Assembly: GCF_002410825.1 (NCBI RefSeq) | Contig: NZ_DHOS01000068.1 | Span: 1 to 29,630 of the forward strand | Direction of reading: 5' to 3' | DNA from: Proteiniphilum sp. UBA5384 | GTDB taxonomy: Bacteria > Bacteroidota > Bacteroidia > Bacteroidales > Dysgonomonadaceae | DNA: 29,630 nucleotides | Part shown: positions 1-8,048 of the stretch, piece after piece | Layout: each line of letters opens with the position of its first letter | How positions within the stretch are numbered: position 1 is the stretch's first letter | Made by a program: the position numbers and the translations under genes | The notes under the pieces: generated by a model | The model's database searches: none | Told to the model about the DNA's origin: nothing | Seen by the model: the letters and a program-made list of their open reading frames with translations, nothing else

Positions 1-410
1 TTTCTTGCAGTTATGCAAATTATACACCGATTAATTTGCTGATTTTCAATGTAAATATCAATTATTCAGCAGACCCAATTAGTTATAGTACTTAAAATCA
101 ATGAAAATAAATATGCCGAACATTTGCTTGACCTGCTGAAAATAATGGACATATAAGTGCGATATCACATATTCTTCAAATTATAATACTCGGGAGGAAA
201 GAGCTTAAATCTATACAGATTTATATGTATATATGTGATTTATACGGCCAAAACCGAAATATTTTGTTCATTTTATTTTTCATAAACTTAAATCTTCGGA
301 CATTAAAATCTAATTTTCAGCTAGTTTGTAAACTTAAACCAAATCTAATTTGATTAAGTTTCTAGTTTAGAAACAAAATATCTTTTTAAAAAGAGTCAAA
401 AAGACGATTC
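1..410. other. AT-rich intergenic stretch, no gene seen
   Basis: This stretch is strongly AT-rich and no reading frame in it resembles a known protein. I see no RNA gene, clear promoter pair or strong terminator hairpin. It lies just past the stop codon of the transposase relic that follows, so it may be further decayed insertion-sequence DNA, but I found no inverted repeat to prove that. Confidence 0.5.
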
Positions 411-600
411 CTAATTGCTCATCATCCTTTTAAAGCTAAAACCGGCGACGGTGAGCATCATATTTATCTCTTCTTTGATAATTCTCTTGTGGTAATTGCG
501 AGAGACGCATTTATCTTCTTTCGGGTGACCGATGATTGGCTTACTACCTGCAAGCTTACAGAAATACTTTCTTTTTTCAATCATTTCCCGATCAATTTTT
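411..600 (-). pseudogene. C-terminal relic of an IS5-like DDE transposase
   Basis: The minus strand encodes an open fragment of about 60 residues ending at a TAG at 411-413. It contains the order K-R-K-x-F-C, then PIIGHPKED, then RNYHKR, then EEINMMLTVAGFSFKRMM. This is the pattern at the C-terminus of IS5-type transposases, where a P-x-x-G-H-x-K-x-D stretch is followed by R-N-Y/F and ends in an A-x-x-F-K-R-M-M helix. Toward higher coordinates the frame meets a stop near 615 and no upstream catalytic part is visible, so only the tail survives. No inverted repeats were found. Family assignment is from memory of the motif order, so the exact IS family could be a neighbour within the IS4/IS5 superfamily. 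Confidence 0.6.
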
Positions 601-710
601 ATTGGTGAAAATTATAGTTCGTGCTCATGATTCAATGTACTTTCAAATGAAAAGGACAATGAGCACAATGATTAATCTAGTTGTTTTGTCAGACTTTTTT
701 TATGGGCTGA

Positions 711-2198
711 CTAATTAATATCAGGTAATTTCTTGTTTTCATATTTTAATACTTCTTTTTCGCATTTTTGTCTTAGCTTTTTCATCACGTCTGTGTATCT
801 CAGGTCTGTAGCAAGATTGTTTTTTTCTAATGGGTCGTTTTTTAGATCATATAATTCTTCCGGAGCATCAATGAATCGGTAACGAAAATATTTCCATCTG
901 TCAGTCCGTATTCCTTCAGACGAGGGTATTTCTTCTTTTTCCCATAAGTGTTCGAATAAAATAGCGCTCCGCTTGGGGATTTTATTATTATGTTGATAGT
1001 AATTTACAAGACTTGTCCCTTGATATAATTTCGGCTGAGGAATTGACGCCAAGTCTAAAATAGTACTCGGAATATCAATATTTAATACTGGTTCTTCCAC
1101 TTTTTTGTGGCTTATTCGCGGATCGTATATAATCATAGGTATTCTGATTGATGTCTCGTACATCAGCCATTTATCAGCCAGTTGCCTGTCACCTAAAAAA
1201 TACCCATTGTCTCCTGCTAAAATAATTACCGTATTTTTCGATATTCCTTTTTTGTCCAGCTCTTTACGAATCCGACCTATCTCGGTGTCGACTTGTGTAA
1301 TCATTCGGTAATATGCCTTCATGTAACGCTGATACTTTTCTTCTGTATCGAATCTCCAATGCCAACGGATTCTGTTAAATCCTTTCTGGACTTCTTTTGG
1401 CAATGCGTTGAAATATTCATTCTCTTTTAATAACGGCAGTGGAAAAATAATATCTTCGTATAAATCAGAGTATTCAGGATCAGAAAAATACTGCTCCTCT
1501 GCGGGGTCGTGAGCGTGAGGCGCACTAAAGCTTATCGATAAACAGAAAGGTTTGTCAACCGGCACATTTTGAATAAATTTTCTTGCTTTATGGCCAGTGT
1601 AAGTGGTCAAATGCACTGTATCCTCATCTATGGTTTTATGATAATAACCTCTCCTATCCTTATATATATCTTGGCGATCAAAGAATTCAGATTCATCAAA
1701 GAGCTGAGATGCATTTTCAAATTTTATCCCCAATTTTCCAAAGAATCCTGTATAATATCCGTGTTCTTTGAGATAAATAGGATATGAATTCTGAGCATAT
1801 TGGTCTTTCAATGAACCTTGTCCAAATGTATATCCGTGTGTACGTTCGTACATTCCTGTAAGGATGGAAGCTCGACTGGCGGCACTAATCGGTGTAGTAC
1901 AAAATGCATTTTTGAAATAAATCCCCTGATCCGCCAAAGAATCCATATTGGGTGTTTGAATTATTTTATTACCTGCAAAACCCAAAGCATCCCATCGTTG
2001 ATCATCGGTTAAGATGAATATGATATTTAGTCTTTCTTTTTGATTATTTTCTGATCTTGCCTTTATATAAGTACTGCCCAACACACCTATCATTAGCGTT
2101 ATCGTTCTGTAATTGTATCCAAAATTGCATCTTGCCATGAGTAATCTTATTAATGATTGACTGTTTTCTGTAATTAAATTGTATATATCATAGAACAC
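711..2198 (-). CDS. S1-type sulfatase, serine-type active site
   Basis: Predicted arylsulfatase-superfamily enzyme that would remove sulfate esters from a glycan, probably in the periplasm. The N-terminal metal-binding stretch ILTDDQRWDALG carries D65-D66. The signature S-A-A-S-R spans residues 105-109 and is followed by ASILTG. S105 occupies the position that becomes formylglycine, so this is a serine-type rather than cysteine-type enzyme and would need an anSME-like maturase. A second metal-binding stretch, AGDNGYFLGD, lies in the C-terminal half, and the C-terminal RTDRWKYFRYR is typical of the family. The longest frame starts at a GTG. An ATG at codon 21 (2136-2138) gives a more convincing export signal (MARCNFGYNYRTITLMIG), so that may be the real start. 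The gene ends the PUL and is separated from the upstream rhamnosidase gene by 488 bp. The sulfated substrate is not determinable. Confidence 0.9.
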   Translation of the reverse strand: MFYDIYNLITENSQSLIRLLMARCNFGYNYRTITLMIGVLGSTYIKARSENNQKERLNIIFILTDDQRWDALGFAGNKIIQTPNMDSLADQGIYFKNAFCTTPISAASRASILTGMYERTHGYTFGQGSLKDQYAQNSYPIYLKEHGYYTGFFGKLGIKFENASQLFDESEFFDRQDIYKDRRGYYHKTIDEDTVHLTTYTGHKARKFIQNVPVDKPFCLSISFSAPHAHDPAEEQYFSDPEYSDLYEDIIFPLPLLKENEYFNALPKEVQKGFNRIRWHWRFDTEEKYQRYMKAYYRMITQVDTEIGRIRKELDKKGISKNTVIILAGDNGYFLGDRQLADKWLMYETSIRIPMIIYDPRISHKKVEEPVLNIDIPSTILDLASIPQPKLYQGTSLVNYYQHNNKIPKRSAILFEHLWEKEEIPSSEGIRTDRWKYFRYRFIDAPEELYDLKNDPLEKNNLATDLRYTDVMKKLRQKCEKEVLKYENKKLPDIN

Positions 2199-2355
2199 CC
2201 TCTGATTTGATTTGAAGTAAAGAAGTCGAATTGATGATCAGAACTTAACTAAGCTTGTTTAAGGTTTCTGAAAATCCAGTTTTTAAATTTCATTGGCTTT
2301 TGCCAAACTGCTGTATATTTTAATTCATATTATTACCATCAAATGATGACTGATA

Positions 2356-2363
2356 CAAATATA
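2356..2363 (-). promoter_or_regulatory. Possible -7 promoter box for the sulfatase gene
   Basis: On the minus strand this reads TATATTTG, matching the Bacteroidota -7 consensus TAnnTTTG. It lies 157 bp before the GTG and 217 bp before the alternative ATG of the sulfatase gene, within the long gap after the rhamnosidase gene. I do not see a clear TTTG at the -33 position, and such octamers arise by chance in AT-rich DNA, so this is only a candidate. Confidence 0.25.
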
Positions 2364-2416
2364 AGTTTAGATAATTTACTCGAGACTATTAATAATGACA
2401 TTCGTACTATGTAAAA

Positions 2417-2427
2417 TGATTTTTTAT
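2417..2427. repeat. Left copy of 11-bp flanking direct repeat
   Basis: TGATTTTTTAT, identical to 2667-2677, directly borders the possible MITE-like insertion and is interpreted as a target-site duplication. Its low complexity reduces confidence. Confidence 0.4.
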
Positions 2428-2666
2428 GTTAATCCTGACCACTTTAATTTGTGATCGGAAATAATTCGTTTTTGTCTCTGTTAATGTCGATTCAAAATGA
2501 TAAATTCATAAACTTGTTTTGTCAGAGAATATCCTAATACTTGCAGATATATTTAAGGAAGAGTATCTACTATTTTATTGTATAATATGATTGATGCATT
2601 TGTTAGGGGGGACTAAGTACGTTTTTCTTCTCTGAAGTCCAGATTTTAAATAGTGGTCACAACAAT
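2428..2666. mobile_element. Possible MITE-like insertion of 239 bp
   Basis: The ends are imperfect inverted repeats. The left end reads GTTAATCCTGACCACT and the right end, reverse-complemented, reads ATTGTTGTGACCACT; they share TGACCACT, with looser agreement outward. An identical 11-bp sequence, TGATTTTTTAT, lies immediately outside both ends (2417-2427 and 2667-2677), as expected of a target-site duplication. The interior has no reading frame of useful length. This is the form of a non-autonomous element or an internally deleted insertion sequence. The flanking repeat is AT-rich and the inverted repeats are imperfect, so chance cannot be excluded. If real, it lengthened the gap between the sulfatase and rhamnosidase genes from about 240 to 488 bp. 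Confidence 0.4.
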
Positions 2667-2677
2667 TGATTTTTTAT
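2667..2677. repeat. Right copy of 11-bp flanking direct repeat
   Basis: TGATTTTTTAT, identical to 2417-2427. It lies 9 bp beyond the stop codon of the large rhamnosidase gene, so the proposed insertion would sit right behind that gene. Confidence 0.4.
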
Positions 2678-2686
2678 AGTGAGCTA

Positions 2687-5600
2687 TCATTTTCTTACGC
2701 TGAATTGATATACCCCTGATCGGAGTTTTATAACCATTTTCCCGTTTTCTACCCTTTTAATTTCGATATTTGTTGATGGCGCTAACGGTTCATATCCTTC
2801 ACTTATCTTATCTGGAGATATTGCTTGCAGATAAAGTATAGCAGTCGTGTTAGCAGGTACTCGAAAATGGTAATGGTACATATTACCGGAGATTTCCCAA
2901 CTGCTTTCTATCCGGCCATATGGAGAATCATAATGTCCTTTTGCCCATGTCATTATACCCGTAGGATCAGGTTCTGGACGTAGTATAAAGTTCTTGAATC
3001 CTGGATACCTCTCGTCGCGCTCAATTCCCAGAGAATAATTGACCATCCATGATCCAATTGCTCCGAAAGAGTAGTGGTTGAATGAATTCATGGCGTTTTT
3101 GCCTCCGAACCCCTTTTCTCGTGTGTAGGAATTAAGCCGTTCCCAGATAGTGGTGGCCCCCTGGTTCACTGAATAAAGCAAAGACGGGTACTCCTCTTGT
3201 TGCATGATGCGGTAAGCACTTTCTGAATATCCAAAATTCGATAATACCCGGTGGATCCATGCAGTACCGATAAAACCTGTCATCAGTGAATAGGGAGGGT
3301 GGGAGGTTTCCTGGGAGATGTGACTTTTGTTGGAAATTCGTTTAATCAGGCGATTTACAAGGAGGTGTTCATTCTTTTCATCGACAGCCCCGAAAGCCAG
3401 TGGTAACACATAGGATGTTTGAGTGCCGACCACCGATCCTCTTTTTTCGGGTTTATCAAACCCTGAATGGATGGTTTCGCCTGTACAGGGGTTGATATAG
3501 GTTTTATTAAAGAATGCTTTTCTTTCTCGGTGCATTTTGACAAACCATTCCGTATCATCCTTTTTCTCAAGTATAGTCGCAATGCGTTGCATCAGATCTA
3601 GGTTGTATATGAAATAGGCTTCCCATAATAATGAATTATCGTTTTTATCCTGTTCGGGACCCAACCAGTCACCAAGCCTTCCTTCAGTCATTATCCCCGT
3701 GATAGGATCAATATAACTAAGAAGGTAATCAATATAGGATTTCATTGCGTCGTAATGATCTATTAGCATTTTTTTGTCGTCGTACTGGCAATAATTCTCC
3801 CACGCCACGGTAATACCAGCACTTCCCCAAAGGATTCCACCAAATCCCCCTCCAATCGGTGCCACGTCAGCAAACCGACCGTCTTCACGTTGCGTGTCGC
3901 GCATTGCCATCATATGGCGAGAGAGGAATTGCTCCATGTCTCCTATATAGGTGGCAGTTCGCGAGAAGACGGAAATATCGCCGCTCCAACCCATCCGTTC
4001 ATTGCGCTGAGGACAGTCAGTAGGAATTGATAAGAAGTTACCGCGAGCCGACCACGTAATATTTTCCCATAGTTTGTTAACTTTTGGATTGGAAGTTACA
4101 TATGAAGTAGAGAGCTCATGGATAGAACTGAGAACATCTCCTTTTACTGCCTCTAATGGCAACGGCATACCGATGCCGGTTATTTCAATATATCGGTATC
4201 CGTGGAATGTAAAATGAGGTTTTATTGTTTCTTCACCACCTTTGGTAATATATATATCCTGAGCCAGTGCTCCTCTAATATTTTCTAGCATAATCATTCC
4301 TACGTTCTCTTTAAACTCAGGCATAGCGGGGTATTTCACTTCGGCATACCTGAGTTTTATTTCCGTACCGGGGTGTATATCTCTTAAGGTGATACAGGGT
4401 ACGCCTACCATATTCTGCCCCATATCGTATACAAAGACGCCTGGACGGACTTCTTCCATTGAAACGGCTGTCAACTCTTTTATCTTTTTAACGGTCGGGC
4501 CAAATTGTCCTATCAGCTGCAATTCGGAAAAATCATTCACTGGCGGCATTTTATTCGCTTTAATGGATGGATCGTCAACAATGGCGCGTTCCTGGTTGAC
4601 AGTAACAGCTTTTTTCCAGTGAGTATCATCAAACCCTGGTTTCATCCATCCTTTGATTTCTGACTCTTTGCGTGCATCATATACTTCACCCTGGAAAAAG
4701 CTGCTGTAAATCACCGGACCATTGTTGTAATAACGCCATGTCTCAGGATTAGAGACGATGGTTTGCTGAGTACCATCCTTATAGGTGATGACTAATTTTG
4801 ATAGAAGCGACTGTCTGTCACCGAATAGGTTCCATAGAAATCCCATGTAGGTGATAGCCCCACTCCACCAGCCTTCGCCCAGCATTACCCCAATAGTGTT
4901 GTCACCCGATTTTAACTCTTCGGTGACATCATATGTCTGGTACAAGTGATGTTTGTTATATTGTGTCAAGCCTGGATTGAAATAATCGTCGCCTATCTGT
5001 TTACCATTTATGTATACCTCGTAAATTCCCCTCGCGGTAATATATAAACGAGCTTTAGTGATAGATACACCTTGGGTTTTGAACTCTCTTCTGAGCATTG
5101 GCATCGAGTTCTTTGTTATATTGGCTGAGACAATTTTACCTGTTGTGTTACCATTTACCATGTATCCCTTGTTAGTGATAGTAATATTTTTTTCTCCTGA
5201 GAAAATGTTCTTCACATCCGACTCTCTCTGAGTCTCAGAAAAAAGGATATTATTGGGCACACGGTAATTTCTCACAATCACTTCCGAGAAATGTGCTTTT
5301 TGATGTGGTTTCATTGAGAAACCGATGTCGCAAAGTAGCGGGAAGCAGATGTAATTCCAATTTCCACCCAAAGGGTTGATTGTGACACGGCCGATTTTGT
5401 TTGATTCTTCTTCTCCGTCGATAAATATCTCGGTGGTGCTGTACATCGTCTTGAGATATATTGTATGTGGCGCATTTCTATTCTGGGAGTTTATAATTGA
5501 TAAAGGAATAGTGAGCCGATGTAATGGTTTATCTTTGCTATCGGATGGAGCATAGCCAACGCGATAGAGATTTATAACTGCATTTCCACTATGTTTCAAT

Positions 5601-6304
5601 TCGGTAATATCAAGCTCCGCCTCAATATATGATTCGTCTTTTCCACTCTGCAAGTTATAAATATTGAGGTTTTTGTCCATCAGTCGTGGATCGTTGACAC
5701 CGTATAAGAAACCTGCTTTTGTAGTGTTGTTTTCCTCATCCAGTTGTACCGTATAACTGATGTTATAGGTTGGAAAGTAATCTGGATACAACACCAAGTC
5801 TTTTTCACTTCCTCCAATCCACTCCGCCCCTTCCCAAGCTAAAAGAGAGGGGTCCATTAGTCCCGTTTCGAACCAAGACGTAGCTGATATAGTCCGATTG
5901 GAACTATCCCATACAAACAGTTTCCAATGATACCGGGTGGATGAACTTAATGCTTCTCCTGAGTACTCAATATTTAGTGATATGTCACTCAGTATTTTAC
6001 CGCTATTCCAAACCTGATTCTTCTTTTCATTGGTAACGATGATCTGGTACCCCTTCTGGGATATACCTTTTTCGGTAGAGGCCATCTGCCAACTGAATCG
6101 AGGCTTTTTGACATCTATTCCCAATGGAGTTTCTTCATATTCTACCTCGAGTGAAACGAGTCGACTTTTTTTGTCGTTTGCAGTAACACTCATTTTCGGA
6201 TCCTTAAATTTAGGAGATATGTATTGACCGTTGTTGCTCTCAACCAAGCCGATGGAGAACGGGCTAAAAAGAATAAGAATAAGAAAGAATCTGTTGGTAA
6301 TCAT
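2687..6304 (-). CDS. GH78 alpha-L-rhamnosidase, large multidomain form
   Basis: Predicted inverting exo-enzyme releasing terminal alpha-L-rhamnose, exported by an N-terminal signal peptide (about residues 1-22, a hydrophobic core before VES). The order is a fibronectin-type beta domain (about 48-150, with RFSWQMAS and YQIIV), an extra beta-rich segment (about 165-350), the rhamnosidase N-terminal and carbohydrate-binding-like domains (about 400-725, with LYITARGIYEVYING), an (alpha/alpha)6 catalytic barrel (about 730-1090) and a C-terminal beta domain. The GH78 motif DCPQRNERMGWSGD spans 763-776, where E769 is the expected general acid; E1055 in TTIWERLNS is the expected base. At 1205 residues it is longer than most GH78 proteins (about 700-1100), mainly because of the 165-350 segment. 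It follows the GH5 gene by 174 bp and is probably the last gene of the main operon. Family and catalytic residues are secure; the exact linkage is not. Confidence 0.95.
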   Translation of the reverse strand: MITNRFFLILILFSPFSIGLVESNNGQYISPKFKDPKMSVTANDKKSRLVSLEVEYEETPLGIDVKKPRFSWQMASTEKGISQKGYQIIVTNEKKNQVWNSGKILSDISLNIEYSGEALSSSTRYHWKLFVWDSSNRTISATSWFETGLMDPSLLAWEGAEWIGGSEKDLVLYPDYFPTYNISYTVQLDEENNTTKAGFLYGVNDPRLMDKNLNIYNLQSGKDESYIEAELDITELKHSGNAVINLYRVGYAPSDSKDKPLHRLTIPLSIINSQNRNAPHTIYLKTMYSTTEIFIDGEEESNKIGRVTINPLGGNWNYICFPLLCDIGFSMKPHQKAHFSEVIVRNYRVPNNILFSETQRESDVKNIFSGEKNITITNKGYMVNGNTTGKIVSANITKNSMPMLRREFKTQGVSITKARLYITARGIYEVYINGKQIGDDYFNPGLTQYNKHHLYQTYDVTEELKSGDNTIGVMLGEGWWSGAITYMGFLWNLFGDRQSLLSKLVITYKDGTQQTIVSNPETWRYYNNGPVIYSSFFQGEVYDARKESEIKGWMKPGFDDTHWKKAVTVNQERAIVDDPSIKANKMPPVNDFSELQLIGQFGPTVKKIKELTAVSMEEVRPGVFVYDMGQNMVGVPCITLRDIHPGTEIKLRYAEVKYPAMPEFKENVGMIMLENIRGALAQDIYITKGGEETIKPHFTFHGYRYIEITGIGMPLPLEAVKGDVLSSIHELSTSYVTSNPKVNKLWENITWSARGNFLSIPTDCPQRNERMGWSGDISVFSRTATYIGDMEQFLSRHMMAMRDTQREDGRFADVAPIGGGFGGILWGSAGITVAWENYCQYDDKKMLIDHYDAMKSYIDYLLSYIDPITGIMTEGRLGDWLGPEQDKNDNSLLWEAYFIYNLDLMQRIATILEKKDDTEWFVKMHRERKAFFNKTYINPCTGETIHSGFDKPEKRGSVVGTQTSYVLPLAFGAVDEKNEHLLVNRLIKRISNKSHISQETSHPPYSLMTGFIGTAWIHRVLSNFGYSESAYRIMQQEEYPSLLYSVNQGATTIWERLNSYTREKGFGGKNAMNSFNHYSFGAIGSWMVNYSLGIERDERYPGFKNFILRPEPDPTGIMTWAKGHYDSPYGRIESSWEISGNMYHYHFRVPANTTAILYLQAISPDKISEGYEPLAPSTNIEIKRVENGKMVIKLRSGVYQFSVRK

Positions 6305-6478
6305 AGTGATAAAAATAAGCGATTTTTAATCAAGCTGAAAAAAATCTGATTTAATTTTTTTTGAACTTTCTTTACTTTATTCCAGGGTGTGACCTCAGAC
6401 CTTCTTGCTTACTTTTCGTAATATACTGTCAACTTTTCAACTTCTTTGAAAATGTAGTAACTTAAATCTTTTTTCTTT

Positions 6479-7999
6479 TCAATCAGCCATTCCTGGAACT
6501 ATTCGAAGGACATCATATGAATTTATTTTAGGCCAGTACTTGATAATTAGTTGCTGCCTGTCACTATCCCAATTAAACATATCTATATAGTTATTTTCTT
6601 CGTTTTTTGATACGATCACCCGGTCATCCGGTGTTATAGTCAGTTCAATATTGTTTATCCTGACCCTGCAACCGTCGGGATAATGTCTCTTTACTGGCAA
6701 ATAGATTTCAGAAGGCATAGATGAAACTCCCGATGTGAAATTCATTGTAAAAATACGAGTTGCAAAGTCAAAATGAAAAGAATTGACAACTCCGGCCACT
6801 GTTAAAGGACGTGGACGGCAGATTATATCCATAATGTATTTTCGCTCAGGACCTTCGGTATGGGAGTCGCCAAGGAACATAGCCCATGTACGGTCCATTT
6901 TATTCGCGTTGAGTGCACCACTACCACTCCACCAAGCCTTTACCAGACCGATGCAATAACGATCATACAAATCGACGTTCTTAATAAAGTTCAGGTTATA
7001 CAACAGTTGGGCTTCTATATCGTTGTCTGTAACACGAAAAGTTGGTGCTCCGTATTCGGGAATAATAATTGGTACGTTCAGACGGACTGCATCACTCAGA
7101 TAGCGTTCGATCATTAGTTTCGGATTGGTTCCATAATAATGGGGGGCGTAAAAAATATTTTCACCAGTAATTCCTACCCGTGGCGGAGCGGACGGTAATC
7201 CTATTTTACGATGTTCATTGGGCGCATAATGCCACCATTGAATTAATGCATATTTCTCAGGGCTGACCGTGTTGAGTTCCTTGATCACGTCATTATATAA
7301 GGGAATAAAAAACTTCTTCTCAAAATTTTCCACATTTCCGAAAATTTCAGGTAACAGGTCCCAAGGTTTTTCTCTTCCTGCGAGAGGTTCATTCAGTAAA
7401 TCATAACCGATAACGGAAGGTTCATTTTTATAGCGGACAAAGACATTATTCCACGCTTTGAGGTACATATCCCTGGTTCCGTTTTCATTGTTCATCAGCG
7501 CGGTCCATTGCTCATTCCCAAGTTCGCCGTAAAACTCTTGAGTCAAATCATACAAAGTCAGCTTGAACATAGTCTTGATGCCATTTTCTTTTGCATGCGC
7601 CAAATGCGTGTCAATGCGTTTGAAAAAATCTTCATTGAACGTACTGCCAGGCCAACCACCAATACGGGTTAAACATAACCGGATAACCTGGATATTGAAC
7701 CCTTTGTCCCTCATTCTTTGGTACGACTCCTGAGAAAGGTCTGGCAAATCGCCTAAACCATCTTCTGTAACGATAACGACTCCGTTAGGTATGAAATGAC
7801 GATTGTACCCGTCGACCATCCATGGTTGTGATGGTAACATACTGTAGAGGCTGTCAGAAGTTTTATAATTGGTCGTTTGATATGCTTCGTTTTTATTTGA
7901 TTCAAACCGCGTCTCAGGAGGATCAAGTTCCGGATAACGGTTTTGTGCATAGGACGACATATAACCAAGAATTGTAAATAAGATAAATAAGCGTTTCAT
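6479..7999 (-). CDS. GH5 endoglycoceramidase-like glycoside hydrolase
   Basis: Predicted retaining beta-glycosidase of family GH5, exported by a signal peptide (MKRLFILFTILGYMSSYAQ, cleavage near residue 19). The (beta/alpha)8 barrel spans about residues 55-385. IGYDLLNEP gives the acid/base E204, HYY at 287-289 fits the conserved active-site histidine, and IIIPEYGAP gives the nucleophile E315. From about 393 a C-terminal beta-sandwich begins with RPRPLTVAGVVNSFHFDFATR, which resembles the C-terminal domain of endoglycoceramidase-type GH5 enzymes rather than cellulases. Family members cleave beta-linkages next to a lipid or aglycone, but others have different specificities. Here, among rhamnosidase and arabinofuranosidase-like genes, it may cut the backbone or release the glycan from a conjugate; that is inference. 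The gene lies 49 bp after a DUF1680 gene. Confidence 0.88.
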   Translation of the reverse strand: MKRLFILFTILGYMSSYAQNRYPELDPPETRFESNKNEAYQTTNYKTSDSLYSMLPSQPWMVDGYNRHFIPNGVVIVTEDGLGDLPDLSQESYQRMRDKGFNIQVIRLCLTRIGGWPGSTFNEDFFKRIDTHLAHAKENGIKTMFKLTLYDLTQEFYGELGNEQWTALMNNENGTRDMYLKAWNNVFVRYKNEPSVIGYDLLNEPLAGREKPWDLLPEIFGNVENFEKKFFIPLYNDVIKELNTVSPEKYALIQWWHYAPNEHRKIGLPSAPPRVGITGENIFYAPHYYGTNPKLMIERYLSDAVRLNVPIIIPEYGAPTFRVTDNDIEAQLLYNLNFIKNVDLYDRYCIGLVKAWWSGSGALNANKMDRTWAMFLGDSHTEGPERKYIMDIICRPRPLTVAGVVNSFHFDFATRIFTMNFTSGVSSMPSEIYLPVKRHYPDGCRVRINNIELTITPDDRVIVSKNEENNYIDMFNWDSDRQQLIIKYWPKINSYDVLRIVPGMAD

Positions 8000-8048
8000 A
8001 ACTGATTTTTTAAGAAGTTTATATTATCAATACGAAGGCTGTGGACAA

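Noticed and set aside
560..690. Minus-strand stretch beginning MSTNYNFHQ, reminiscent of the start of REP-associated transposases
   Set aside because: Only nine residues match before a stop and the overlap with the IS5-like tail in another frame makes chance likely.
685..709. Possible hairpin GTCAG...CTGAC after the sulfatase stop as a terminator
   Set aside because: The stem is only five pairs with a long loop, and on the minus strand it is not followed by a run of T.
536..718. Plus-strand frame of 60 codons
   Set aside because: It lies opposite the IS5-like transposase tail, which has recognisable motifs; the plus-strand product has no protein-family character.
2671..2690. Small palindrome around ATAGCTCACTAT after the large rhamnosidase gene
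   Set aside because: The stem has four pairs and is followed by A residues in the transcribed direction, unlike an intrinsic terminator.
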